A stretch of 64,000 nucleotides of DNA, taken from NCBI GenBank assembly GCA_038228295.1, contig JBBRPH010000011.1:37509-101508 (forward strand), read 5' to 3'. The notes under the pieces are model-generated. The model had not been told where the DNA came from and ran no database searches. It worked only from the letters and a program-made list of their open reading frames with translations. The translations under genes and the position numbers were made by a program. Source of the DNA: JAICKM01 sp038228295 (lineage in GTDB: Bacteria; Chloroflexota; Chloroflexia; QHBQ01; JAICKM01). Below are positions 8,449-16,204 of the stretch, in pieces (positions within the stretch are counted from its first letter, which is position 1; each line of letters starts with the position of its first letter).

Positions 8449-9810
8449 TCAGTCCCGCCGATGCACGATCACGCGGCAGCCGTCCTTCTGGCGGATGACA
8501 AAGACGGGGGCGGGGATGATCTCCTGACCGGGCACCAACGTGAAACGGACGTGCTGGGCCAGAGTCGCCAGCGCCAATTGGCCCTCCATCAGCGCAAAAT
8601 GGTTGCCGATGCAGATCCGCGGGCCGGCCCCGAACGGCATATAGGCGTGGCGCGGCAAGCGCTTCTCGGCCTCCGGCAGGAAGCGCTCCGGGTCGAAGCG
8701 CTCCGGGTCAGGGTAGAACTCGGCTCGTCGGTGGATGGTGTAGATCGGCAGAGCCACAATCTCGCCTTTTTGCAGCCGATACGGGCCAACCGTCACATCA
8801 TGCAGCGCCGTGCGGGCAATGCTGTCGGCGGGCGGGTAGAGTCGCAGCGCCTCCTTGAAGACCTGGAGCGCGTAGGGCAGGTTCGGCACATCGGCGACCG
8901 TGGCGGCGCGGCCACCCAGCACCCCGTCAGCCTCGGCTTGCAACCGGTCGGCCACTGCGGGATTGATGCTCAGGAAATAGGCGCACCAGGACAGCGTGTT
9001 GGCCGTCGTCTCATGGCCGGCCAGGAACAGGGTCATCGCCTCTTCGCGGATCTGCTCGTCGCTCATGCCGCTGCCGTCTTTGGCGCGGGCACTCAGCAGG
9101 AGCGACAGGAAATCGTTACCCTCAACAGTGCGCTTACGCCGCTCATCAATCATCGCCTGGATGCGGCTGTTGATCAGTGCCAGCGCAGCACGGGTGCGCC
9201 GGCTGCGCGGGGTCGGCCAGCTCACGGGCTGAGGCAAGAGATGGCTGATCGAGTAGTTCATGTATTCCAGCACGGTCGTGATCGCCGCGCCTAGATCGTC
9301 GGTTTCGCCGAACACATCCCGATCAAACAGCACTTTGCCGATGATGCTCATGGTCAAGCGGGGCATCTCGTGGTCAATCCGTAGCTCTTGGCCGTCACGC
9401 CAGCCGGCCTGTAGCTCTGCGGCATAATGGACCATCGTCGCGGCGTAATCGGCGATATGGCGATGGGTAAAGGCCGGCGCGATCAATTTACGCTGGTGCC
9501 GCCAGCTATCGCCTTCGTTATTGATCAGCCCGTCGCCGACGACCGGCGCGAAAGCCCGGTGTATCGCCACCCCTTTGTCGAAGTCGGCGGTGTGGTCTAC
9601 CAGGATCGCCTGCACCATCTCCGGCGTGTTGAACACATAGACGCGGAACGGGCCAAAGTGAACCAGGGTCGCAGCACGGCCTGCACGCGCTAGGCGCAGA
9701 TAGAAACCAAGCCGATCACGCTGAAACGCTTTCAAGCTGCCGATAATTGGGGTCTCGTGGATACCGGGGACACTGTCTTTTGCCAGTCGGGGGGCTGTTT
9801 GCATTGCCAT
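8449..9810 (-). CDS. Cytochrome P450
   Basis: A 453-residue haem monooxygenase. The oxygen-binding I-helix motif is GHETTANT near residue 266, the K-helix ExxR is EALR near 330, the PERF region reads DPERFDPERF, and the haem loop is FGAGPRICIGNH with the ligand Cys near 397. The architecture, without a membrane anchor and with WRHQRKLIAPAF in the C-helix, resembles the soluble bacterial members related to fatty-acid hydroxylases. No ferredoxin or reductase gene is adjacent, so its electron donor is elsewhere. GAGGAG lies 8 nt before the first of two ATGs. Substrate unknown. Confidence 0.95.
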   Translation of the reverse strand: MAMQTAPRLAKDSVPGIHETPIIGSLKAFQRDRLGFYLRLARAGRAATLVHFGPFRVYVFNTPEMVQAILVDHTADFDKGVAIHRAFAPVVGDGLINNEGDSWRHQRKLIAPAFTHRHIADYAATMVHYAAELQAGWRDGQELRIDHEMPRLTMSIIGKVLFDRDVFGETDDLGAAITTVLEYMNYSISHLLPQPVSWPTPRSRRTRAALALINSRIQAMIDERRKRTVEGNDFLSLLLSARAKDGSGMSDEQIREEAMTLFLAGHETTANTLSWCAYFLSINPAVADRLQAEADGVLGGRAATVADVPNLPYALQVFKEALRLYPPADSIARTALHDVTVGPYRLQKGEIVALPIYTIHRRAEFYPDPERFDPERFLPEAEKRLPRHAYMPFGAGPRICIGNHFALMEGQLALATLAQHVRFTLVPGQEIIPAPVFVIRQKDGCRVIVHRRD

Positions 9811-9952
9811 GGGGAGGCTCCTCTATCTTGCCGGTGGCTACCACAATGATTGTGCAACAATTCACAATCTCTGTAGCCTCTATTGTACGCCGATCCTATT
9901 GCGCGTCCATCGGTCGAAAGATGGAGATGCGGGGCGTTGCTATGGCCCTTGA

Positions 9953-11134
9953 TCAGTCGTAGCGCGCGATCAAATCGGCCAGGGGCAGGCGGGCGCGGCG
10001 CTTGGGCGGGCCGGCGGCATAGCCAAGCGTGAGAATGGCCTGGGGATCATAGCGGGCATCAAGGCCCAGCGCGGCGCGCACGGCGGGGGCGCAGAACAGC
10101 GGCGCGCACATCCAGCCGCCGTCGAGACCCAGGCTGTAGGCGGTCAGCAGCATTGTCTGCGCCGCCGCGCCCACGCTTTGCACGGCCATCAGGTGTTCGG
10201 CGGCCTGGCGGTCGGGGTCGGGATAGCGGTCAAGGTCGGCCTCGTACAGGCAGGGGATGATCAGCACCGGCGCGGCCAGCAGGCGTTGATACGATTTGTG
10301 CAGCCGGATGTCCACCACCTCGGCACTCTGGCCGTCCATCGCCAGATTGCGCCGCCACTCGTCGCCCATCGCCTCCGCCAGCGCACGCTTGGCCGCCGGC
10401 CGCGTCAGCACCACGAAGCGCCAGGGCAGCCGGCCGTGCGGCGAGGGTGCCCAGCGCCCGGCTTCCATCACCTGCTCCACCACCGCCCGCGCCACCGGCG
10501 CATCCGTATAGCTCCGCACGGAGCGCCGCCCGCGCGCCAGGGCGGGGAAAGGCAGGCGGGCGCGGAGTTCTGAATTCTGAATTCTGAATTCTGAATTTTG
10601 GGTTACGGGGGCGATAGGGACACTAGCGGCGGCACCGGTCCAGCGGGTGACGCGGGTGACGTGCAGGGCAATGATCGGCTGATCTTCCAGGGGCATGGCG
10701 CGGTACTGCGGGTACTTGGCGCGCAGCCGGTCGAGCGCGGCGGCGTGGTCCGCGTGGCCCGGCTCCACCAGCGCGGCCTCGGCATGGACCAGGCAGTAGG
10801 CCAGCCGCGCCCAATCTTCATCATAATGGTCGCAGAGCAGCGCGACGTGCGGGTTGGCCTGGATATTCCGCACGCGCTTCAGATCGCGCCCCGCCACGCG
10901 CTTGGGCTTGGCATCCAGCGCGATCTGGATCACGCCCGCCGCCGCGTCCAGCGCAAAACAGACCGGCACCAGCGTCGGCACGCCCGCTGCATCCGCCGTC
11001 GCCAGCCGCGCCACCCGCGCCGCGCCCAGCCACGCCACGGTCGCCTCGTCCCACACCGGGCTGATCGGCGGCTCAAAGCCGCGCTCGTTCACATGGCGGC
11101 GTTCGGGGCGGAGCGGGGTCATGGACGGTTCCAT
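9953..11134 (-). CDS. PPOX (F420/FMN) - nitroreductase fusion
   Basis: A 393-residue two-domain fusion. Residues 25-165 match the PPOX-class F420-dependent family (ARLATADAAGVPTLVPVCF, DAKPKRVAGRDLKRVRNI, LVHAEAALVEPG). Residues 200-393 are a nitroreductase fold like the C-terminal half of FbiB: RRSVRSYTDAPV, GRWAPSPHGRLPWRFVVL, AAEHLMAVQSVGAAAQTMLL, SLGLDGGWMCAP. FbiB completes coenzyme F420 and its C-terminal domain reduces dehydro-F420; a role in F420 metabolism or F420-dependent reduction is therefore plausible but inferred. The linker between the domains (TQNSEFRIQNSEL) is encoded by a heptanucleotide tandem repeat that keeps frame. Confidence 0.85.
   Translation of the reverse strand: MEPSMTPLRPERRHVNERGFEPPISPVWDEATVAWLGAARVARLATADAAGVPTLVPVCFALDAAAGVIQIALDAKPKRVAGRDLKRVRNIQANPHVALLCDHYDEDWARLAYCLVHAEAALVEPGHADHAAALDRLRAKYPQYRAMPLEDQPIIALHVTRVTRWTGAAASVPIAPVTQNSEFRIQNSELRARLPFPALARGRRSVRSYTDAPVARAVVEQVMEAGRWAPSPHGRLPWRFVVLTRPAAKRALAEAMGDEWRRNLAMDGQSAEVVDIRLHKSYQRLLAAPVLIIPCLYEADLDRYPDPDRQAAEHLMAVQSVGAAAQTMLLTAYSLGLDGGWMCAPLFCAPAVRAALGLDARYDPQAILTLGYAAGPPKRRARLPLADLIARYD
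10568..10600. repeat. TGAATTC heptanucleotide repeat inside a coding linker
   Basis: About four and a half copies of the 7-mer TGAATTC, the last degenerate (TGAATTTT). It lies in the PPOX-nitroreductase gene, where 21-nt multiples give the peptide repeat NSEFRIQ. Confidence 0.9.
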
Positions 11135-11272
11135 CAGAGCGTGGTCCAGATCCGCCGGAAGATGACGCGCACTTGGGTCAAACCCGCCCCGCTAGTAAAG
11201 GGGTAGCGCACTAAGACCAACTCGCCAACGTTTCTCATGAGCTAGATCGTATCATAAACTGCATCTGCGTCA

Positions 11273-11461
11273 CTAGTAGTCTGCGAAGAACTTTTCCAGC
11301 GATAGCCGCTGCCAATCCACTGCATCGGCGGCAGCAGTTTCGTCGCCAACCAGGGTAATCACACGCATCGGCACATTACCGTGTAGTAGCTGTAATAGCG
11401 CATCCGGCACGTCAAGCTGCCCATCAGGATTAACTTTCAGCTCAAAGGCGTAAGGCTTCAT
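11273..11461 (-). CDS. Small hypothetical protein, antitoxin-like
   Basis: A 62-residue protein starting MKPYAFELKVNPDGQLDVPDAL. The beta-rich N-terminus resembles the DNA-binding or partner-binding part of small antitoxin-like proteins, and the acidic tail ends with SLEKFFADY. No toxin gene (PIN, RelE or similar) is adjacent, so an antitoxin role is a weak guess. GGGG-rich sequence lies about 10 nt before the ATG. I do not recognise a named family. Confidence 0.55.
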   Translation of the reverse strand: MKPYAFELKVNPDGQLDVPDALLQLLHGNVPMRVITLVGDETAAADAVDWQRLSLEKFFADY

Positions 11462-11525
11462 CCTGTAGCCCCTTTTCTACACTGCGGTGTATGCGCCGAC
11501 GCTATTATAACACTTCTGTGACTAT

Positions 11526-12434
11526 TTATTCACCCACCGGAGTGACGTTCGACCCCGACGGAGCCGGGGCACGGCGACGTAGCAAGGGTGGGGCATGAAT
11601 CGCCAACCCCGCCGCCGCGTTGAGCAACGAAAGGAGCAGCAATAACGGCGTGTCGCGGTAATAGGCACTCAGGATGAGCCAGGTGAGGAAGTAGAGGTGG
11701 AAGAAGGTGGGAACCAGCCAAGCTGGGTAGCCGGGATAACTCGCAGGCGGGCGGCGGCGGGTCCAGCCGAAGGCGAACACGCCGCCCAGGAGGAGCAGCA
11801 CACCGAGCCACAGCAGCAGAAAGGGCCAACCCAACCGGCGCGGCACGATGAGCAGCGGATACAGCACCGCTTCCGAGACGAACACGGCGAGCAGCGGCGC
11901 GATCAGTTGCCAAGCGGCGCGCCGGCGGGGGTCGGCAGGTTGGGGCCGCTCCACAAGGCGTGCAAAAGTTGAATAGAGTGCCACCACCAGCAGCCAGCCG
12001 TAGAAGTTGGCAAAAGGCACCCCGAACCACTGGCTGTGCCGGCCGACAGCCTGCGACGGCCAGCCCCAATCCCACATACCCAAGCGATAGGCTACCGCGT
12101 CCATCGAAAGATCAATGTTGAGCGCCAGCAAGGCATCCAGCGCCGGGCGCGACCAACCGGGCAAGCCGCTAGCATCGCTCACCAAGCGCGCCGCATAAGT
12201 AATCATGCCCCAACCCACGCCGATGCACACCGGGATCGGCCCCAACATGACCAGGAACCGCCCATAAGTGTAGCCGATGTTACTCGCCACGTTGGCATAC
12301 TCCAGCGTCAGGCCGAACAGGGTGCCTCCAAGAACATAGGCCACCGCCTGCCGACCGCGTCGTGCCGCATGGACGAGCGTCAGCGCAAACAAGACATACG
12401 AGATTAGTTCAAAGAGCGTGAAACTGACGGGCAT
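11526..12434 (-). CDS. Carotenoid biosynthesis (CruF-like, DUF422) membrane protein
   Basis: A 302-residue polytopic protein with about eight hydrophobic helices. Motifs fit the DUF422/CruF family of carotenoid 1',2'-hydratases: GLTLEYANVASNIGYTYG near residues 42-59, PVCIGVGWGMITYAARL, NIDLSMDAVAYRLGMWDWG near 106-124 and WFGVPFANFYGWLLV near 136-150. Members hydrate the psi-end group of linear carotenoids. No other carotenoid gene is in the window, so the substrate is unproven. The start at 12434 (ATGCCC) follows GGAGG (12446-12442) by 7 nt. Confidence 0.8.
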   Translation of the reverse strand: MPVSFTLFELISYVLFALTLVHAARRGRQAVAYVLGGTLFGLTLEYANVASNIGYTYGRFLVMLGPIPVCIGVGWGMITYAARLVSDASGLPGWSRPALDALLALNIDLSMDAVAYRLGMWDWGWPSQAVGRHSQWFGVPFANFYGWLLVVALYSTFARLVERPQPADPRRRAAWQLIAPLLAVFVSEAVLYPLLIVPRRLGWPFLLLWLGVLLLLGGVFAFGWTRRRPPASYPGYPAWLVPTFFHLYFLTWLILSAYYRDTPLLLLLSLLNAAAGLAIHAPPLLRRRAPAPSGSNVTPVGE

Positions 12435-12483
12435 TGAGGTGTCCTCCTAACTAATGCAGCCGTAAAGCATGGGGCTAACCGCG

Positions 12484-14034
12484 CTACCGCCCCACCCCCG
12501 CCACGCCCACCAGCGGCGAATCGGCGGCCAGCAGCACAGGGACCGGCGGCGCGGCGAGCGCGGACGGGGCGGCGGTGAGCGGCAGGAAGGCGGGCGGGGA
12601 GCCGGCGACGCGCAGGGCCAGGCGGCGCGGGCCGGGGCCGGACGGCAGCCAGACCAGCGCGGCGGGCGAACCCGACAGGCGCGGCAGCGGCAGCGTGGCG
12701 ATGGGCGTGCCGGCGGAGTCGAATAGGGCCACTGTGGTGCCGGCGGCGTTGACCACGGCCAGCAGCGGTGGCGCGCCGTGTGGCGACCAGGCAGCGCGCA
12801 GCGGATCGGCCACGGGCAAGACCAGCGGCGGGCCGGGGGCGGCGCGGCGAGCCAGGCTCAGGCGGCCCGCGCCGTCGGTGAAGGCCACCGCTGCGCCCTC
12901 GGGCGACCAGAGCGGTGGGATCGCGCCGCTGCCGCGCACGCCGGGGGCCGGGGCCAGCGGCGCGCCGCCCGCCGCATCGCCCTGACCCAGCACGACCAAG
13001 CCCAGCCCGGCCACACGATAGGCCAGCCGGCGCGGCCCCGCCCCCGCCGCACTCCACGCCGCCAGCCCCACCTGTGCCGGCGTGAGCAGCCGGGGCGGCG
13101 CACCCGCGCCGGCGCTATCCACTGCCCAGGTGCCGTCCGGCCCCAGCGTGGGGTTCCACGACTGGAACGCCAGGGTGCGTGCATCCAGCCAAGTCAGGTC
13201 GAACGGCGGCAACGCCTGGCGACCGGCGGGCAGCGCATGGCCCGCCACCAGCAGCGTCGGCGTGAGCGCCCCGGTCGCCGCGACCACCGTGATATTCGCG
13301 TCATATACGCCGCCGCTGCCCAGGTCGCCGGCTTGCAAGAAAGCGATCTGCTGACCATCCGGCGACCACTGCGGCGCGAGCAGCAGCCCCGCTTCCGGCG
13401 CGACCCTGCGGCGCGGCGCGCCGGCTCCGTCCGTCGCCGCCAACCACAGGTCGAACGGCGTGCAGTCGGCACGCGGCAGCGCATAGGCCAGCGTCGCGCC
13501 ATCGGGACTGAACGCCAGGGTCTGACCGAGAGTGCGCGCCTGCTGCGGATTGCTACAGGTCACAGGCCCGGCTATGTGGCGTGGCGCACCGCCGCCCAGG
13601 TCCAGCAGCCAGAGATCGGCGCGGGGCGGGCTGCCGCCGGCCTGCCAGTAGGCTACCCACCGACCGGATGGGGCGACCGTGAAGGCTGTAATCGCGCCAC
13701 TAGGCGCGAGGGTGCCCGTTATAGCCGCCGTGAAGCCGGCCAACGGCTGCACGGTCGCCGTGGCCGGATCATAAAAGCGCAACGCGCCCTCATTTATGTA
13801 AAGCCAGCCCACCCGCCCTAATGGTGGGGGGGGCGGTGGCGGTGGCGTGGCCCGGTCGGGCGTTGCCAGCGCGGCCCACAGCGCCGTCGCCGTGGCCGGC
13901 GCGAAAGTCGGCGCGCTAGGTGGGGGCGGTGGGCCGGGCCGCACGGTGGGAGTGGCCCCACCCTCACAGGCAGTCAGCAGGGCCAGGAGGAGCAGGAGGC
14001 GTGTAACGTGCAGCGTGATGCGTGAAGGGGTCAT
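12484..14034 (-). CDS. Lipoprotein with WD40/TolB-like beta-propeller
   Basis: A 516-residue exported lipoprotein. The N-terminus has a basic start, a run of leucines and the lipobox LTAC at residues 20-23. A Pro-rich spacer (two runs of prolines) follows, then repeated propeller blades with the PD40 pattern: AFTVAPSGRWVAYW, TLAFSPDGATLAYA, APQWSPDGQQIAFL, PLWSPEGAAVAFTD, AAWSPHGAPPLLAV. It may bind a surface or cell-wall ligand; function is unknown. The ATG at 14034 is chosen because a TATAAT ends 6 nt before it and there is no ribosome binding site, which fits leaderless translation. Its first codons (TTCACGC ATCACGC TGCACGT TACACGC) also show period 7. Confidence 0.78.
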   Translation of the reverse strand: MTPSRITLHVTRLLLLLALLTACEGGATPTVRPGPPPPPSAPTFAPATATALWAALATPDRATPPPPPPPPLGRVGWLYINEGALRFYDPATATVQPLAGFTAAITGTLAPSGAITAFTVAPSGRWVAYWQAGGSPPRADLWLLDLGGGAPRHIAGPVTCSNPQQARTLGQTLAFSPDGATLAYALPRADCTPFDLWLAATDGAGAPRRRVAPEAGLLLAPQWSPDGQQIAFLQAGDLGSGGVYDANITVVAATGALTPTLLVAGHALPAGRQALPPFDLTWLDARTLAFQSWNPTLGPDGTWAVDSAGAGAPPRLLTPAQVGLAAWSAAGAGPRRLAYRVAGLGLVVLGQGDAAGGAPLAPAPGVRGSGAIPPLWSPEGAAVAFTDGAGRLSLARRAAPGPPLVLPVADPLRAAWSPHGAPPLLAVVNAAGTTVALFDSAGTPIATLPLPRLSGSPAALVWLPSGPGPRRLALRVAGSPPAFLPLTAAPSALAAPPVPVLLAADSPLVGVAGVGR

Positions 14035-14040
14035 AGCTGC

Positions 14041-14093
14041 ATTATACCGGCGCGGCGGCGCGATTGACAACGGGCTATCGGTTGTGCTATAGC
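14041..14093. promoter_or_regulatory. Divergent overlapping leaderless promoters
   Basis: Plus strand: TTGACA (14064-14069), 18 nt, TATAGC (14088-14093), then 7 nt to the ATG at 14101. Minus strand: TTGTCA (14070-14065), 18 nt, TATAAT (14046-14041), then 6 nt to the ATG at 14034. The two -35 boxes overlap by 5 bp, so one polymerase should exclude the other. Neither gene has a Shine-Dalgarno sequence. Confidence 0.7.
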
Positions 14094-14100
14094 TACGATT

Positions 14101-15183
14101 ATGACCGATTTGCCACTCCTCCTACGCTACGCCCTGCGCCTGCTGATCTGGATCGCGCCGGTCGAGTTCCTGCTGGGGCGGGCGATTTCGCGCGCCTCGC
14201 GGCAAATGCCGGCGGGCGAAGTCGGCGCGGCCGTATTCGGCGCGATCAGCAACGTCGGCACGTTCCTGGTGATGCCCGCCTTTGTGCTGACGCTGCTGGT
14301 GTTGGGGGCGGCGGCGCTGCCGGCCCTGCGCGATCCGCAGGCTCCAGCGGGCGGCGCGCTGGGGCCGCGCTGGCCGCGCCCCCTGGCTGTCGGGCTGCTG
14401 GGGTTCCTGGCTCTCAGCGTAGTGTTGCTGTTGCCGGGCAGCTCACCCGCTCTTTTGCTGATCTATAACGGGGCGGCGGCAGCGCTGATGCTGGGCATCG
14501 TCGGCGTTGGGCTGCGGCGCGGCAGCGGCAGCCGCGCGTGGCGTGTGACGCTGGCGCTGATCGGGCTGGCCTATGCCGGCTACTACGCCTATGCCCTCAC
14601 CGCTATCGGCGCGCAAGGCTTCGGTCTGCCGCTGGGCGACCCCAGTGTGCTGGTGAACAGCCTGGGCGAGGCGGCGGCTATGGCGGCGGGTATCAGCCTG
14701 CTGTGGAGCAGTGGCCTGCTCACGCACCGCAGCGGCGGGGAGCGCCCGCGCCGTTGGTGGCTTATCGTGGCGGCGGCGGTTGGGCTGTTCGTGCTGATCG
14801 CGGCTAACTTCGAGCAGTGGCTCCAGGGGGTAGCCACCCAGTTCAGCGTCGGCTTCACCCTGTTCCTGCCGGTGCCGGTAACGGCGCTGGCGTTGGCGGC
14901 GTGGGTCTACGCCGCGCTCGCGCTCAACAGCCGCCGCGCCGCCGCCGTCAGCGGCCTGCCGTGGGCCTGGGATTTTGGCGCGGGGCTGCTACTCCTGCCC
15001 GCCGCCGGGTATATGCTGCAACTCAACTACCAGCACCTGCTGCTGGCCGTCACCCTGCTGCTGCTGACCGGCCTCTTGCGCCCTTTCAGCAGCGCCGCTA
15101 CGGTAGCCGGCGCAATGGGCAACACCACCACCGCTAATCCGCCAGCCATAATCCACAATCCACCATCGGAGGCTCCCTTGTGA
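14101..15183 (+). CDS. Polytopic membrane protein of unknown function
   Basis: A 360-residue hydrophobic protein with about ten predicted helices and short loops; the helices start at residue 8 and end near 335, followed by an Asn/Thr/Pro tail. I recognise no family. It has no ribosome binding site and its ATG lies 7 nt after a -10 box, so it is probably leaderless. The stop codon overlaps the GTG start of the following phosphatase by 4 nt, so the two are co-expressed. The tail (NTTTANPPAIIHNPPSEAPL) is poorly structured and may be a late extension. Confidence 0.75.
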   Translation: MTDLPLLLRYALRLLIWIAPVEFLLGRAISRASRQMPAGEVGAAVFGAISNVGTFLVMPAFVLTLLVLGAAALPALRDPQAPAGGALGPRWPRPLAVGLLGFLALSVVLLLPGSSPALLLIYNGAAAALMLGIVGVGLRRGSGSRAWRVTLALIGLAYAGYYAYALTAIGAQGFGLPLGDPSVLVNSLGEAAAMAAGISLLWSSGLLTHRSGGERPRRWWLIVAAAVGLFVLIAANFEQWLQGVATQFSVGFTLFLPVPVTALALAAWVYAALALNSRRAAAVSGLPWAWDFGAGLLLLPAAGYMLQLNYQHLLLAVTLLLLTGLLRPFSSAATVAGAMGNTTTANPPAIIHNPPSEAPL

Positions 15184-15908
15184 CCCATCTCTATCTGATC
15201 CGCCACGGCGAAGCCATGGGCGCGGTCCACCGCCGCATCCTCGACCAGACCGGCGACTGTGGCCTGTCGCCGCTGGGCCGCGAACAGGCGACGCGCCTGC
15301 GCGACCGACTGGCCGCTACGCACGAGATCACCGCCGACGTGCTGATCGCCAGCACCTTTGCCCGCGCCCACGAGACCGCCGCGATCATCGCGCCCGCGCT
15401 TGGCCTGCCGGTCACGCTCGATGACGAGGTGCAGGAAGTGCGCGCCGGCAGCGCTGACGGCCTGACTTGGGAAGAGTTCGACACCCGTTACGGGCAACCC
15501 GAAGGTCGCCACCCCTTTATGCAAGTCGCGCCCGGTGGCGAAAACTGGGCGCAGTTCAATGTGCGCGTCGGCCAAGCGCTGCACCGCATCACGACCGAAC
15601 ACGCGGGCAAGACCATCGTCATCGCCTGCCACGGCGGGGTCGTGGATGTTAGCTTCCTGCAATTTTTGGGCATCAGCCCGCTGGTGCGCTATCGCTTCGA
15701 GTTCCACACCCATAACACCGCCATCACCCACTGGCAACAGGTGGAGCGGCGCGGCGAACGCCGCTGGAGCCTCCAGCGCTACAACGACGACCTGCACCTG
15801 CGCGACCATGTGCGCTGGATCGGTGTCTCGGCTGAAGCGCACACCGGCGCAGAAGGTTCCTCAATTCCGCTACCGACCGAGCCTCGTGCAGAGGCGAGTG
15901 AAACGTAA
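15180..15908 (+). CDS. Histidine phosphatase family protein (phosphoglycerate mutase-like)
   Basis: A 242-residue cytoplasmic enzyme of the histidine phosphatase superfamily. The catalytic RHG motif is LIRHGEAMG at residues 6-14; the second motif with the proton donor Glu is EVQEVRAGSADGLTWEEF near 84, and the second catalytic His lies in IVIACHGGVVD near 149. The GTG start overlaps the stop of the membrane protein (GTGA). Substrate not predictable. The last 30 residues are Ser/Thr-rich, and the gene is followed by GTAAGGC heptad repeats. Confidence 0.9.
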   Translation: MTHLYLIRHGEAMGAVHRRILDQTGDCGLSPLGREQATRLRDRLAATHEITADVLIASTFARAHETAAIIAPALGLPVTLDDEVQEVRAGSADGLTWEEFDTRYGQPEGRHPFMQVAPGGENWAQFNVRVGQALHRITTEHAGKTIVIACHGGVVDVSFLQFLGISPLVRYRFEFHTHNTAITHWQQVERRGERRWSLQRYNDDLHLRDHVRWIGVSAEAHTGAEGSSIPLPTEPRAEASET

Positions 15909-16190
15909 GGCGTAAGGCGTAAAGCACTGTAACCAGTAACTCTCACGTTTCACGTTTGTAACTATTCAGCCTGTGATCTGAAAGCGAGCAAGTTGTCATT
16001 CTGCACGCAGTGAAGAATCGGTGGGGGTGCCAACTCGCTCTGCGCGCAGGTGTATTACAAGCGGTGCGATTCGCCCTGGTTCGGCAGATCAGCGCAGCGA
16101 CGGATTCTTCACTGCGTGCAGAATGACAAATCTCCCTATGTGCGCGTAGGCTAACGAATTACTCACGTTTCACGTTTCACGCTTTACGAA
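15905..16190. repeat. Intergenic repeat cluster: heptad repeats around a foldback
   Basis: This 296-bp gap has no gene. It holds GTAAGGC-type units (about 15905-15925), CACGTTT units (15944-15958), a foldback element (15993-16129) and a second CACGTTT array (16164-16190). Confidence 0.7.
15993..16129. repeat. Foldback (MITE-like) element, copy 1
   Basis: Perfect 27-bp inverted repeats, TTGTCATTCTGCACGCAG...GAATC at 15993-16019 and its complement at 16103-16129, bound a 137-bp unit with no coding potential. Copy 2 lies at 32832-33051. No transposase is present. Confidence 0.85.
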
Positions 16191-16204
16191 GAACAACAGG
16201 TGAC

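Noticed and set aside
12575..13821. Long plus-strand frames opposite the propeller lipoprotein
   Set aside because: They are an effect of high GC content; the peptides are Arg/Gly/Ala-rich without domains, while the minus strand has a lipobox and propeller repeats.
15993..16129. Foldback element as a CRISPR array
   Set aside because: Only two inverted arms, no direct repeats with spacers, and no cas genes.
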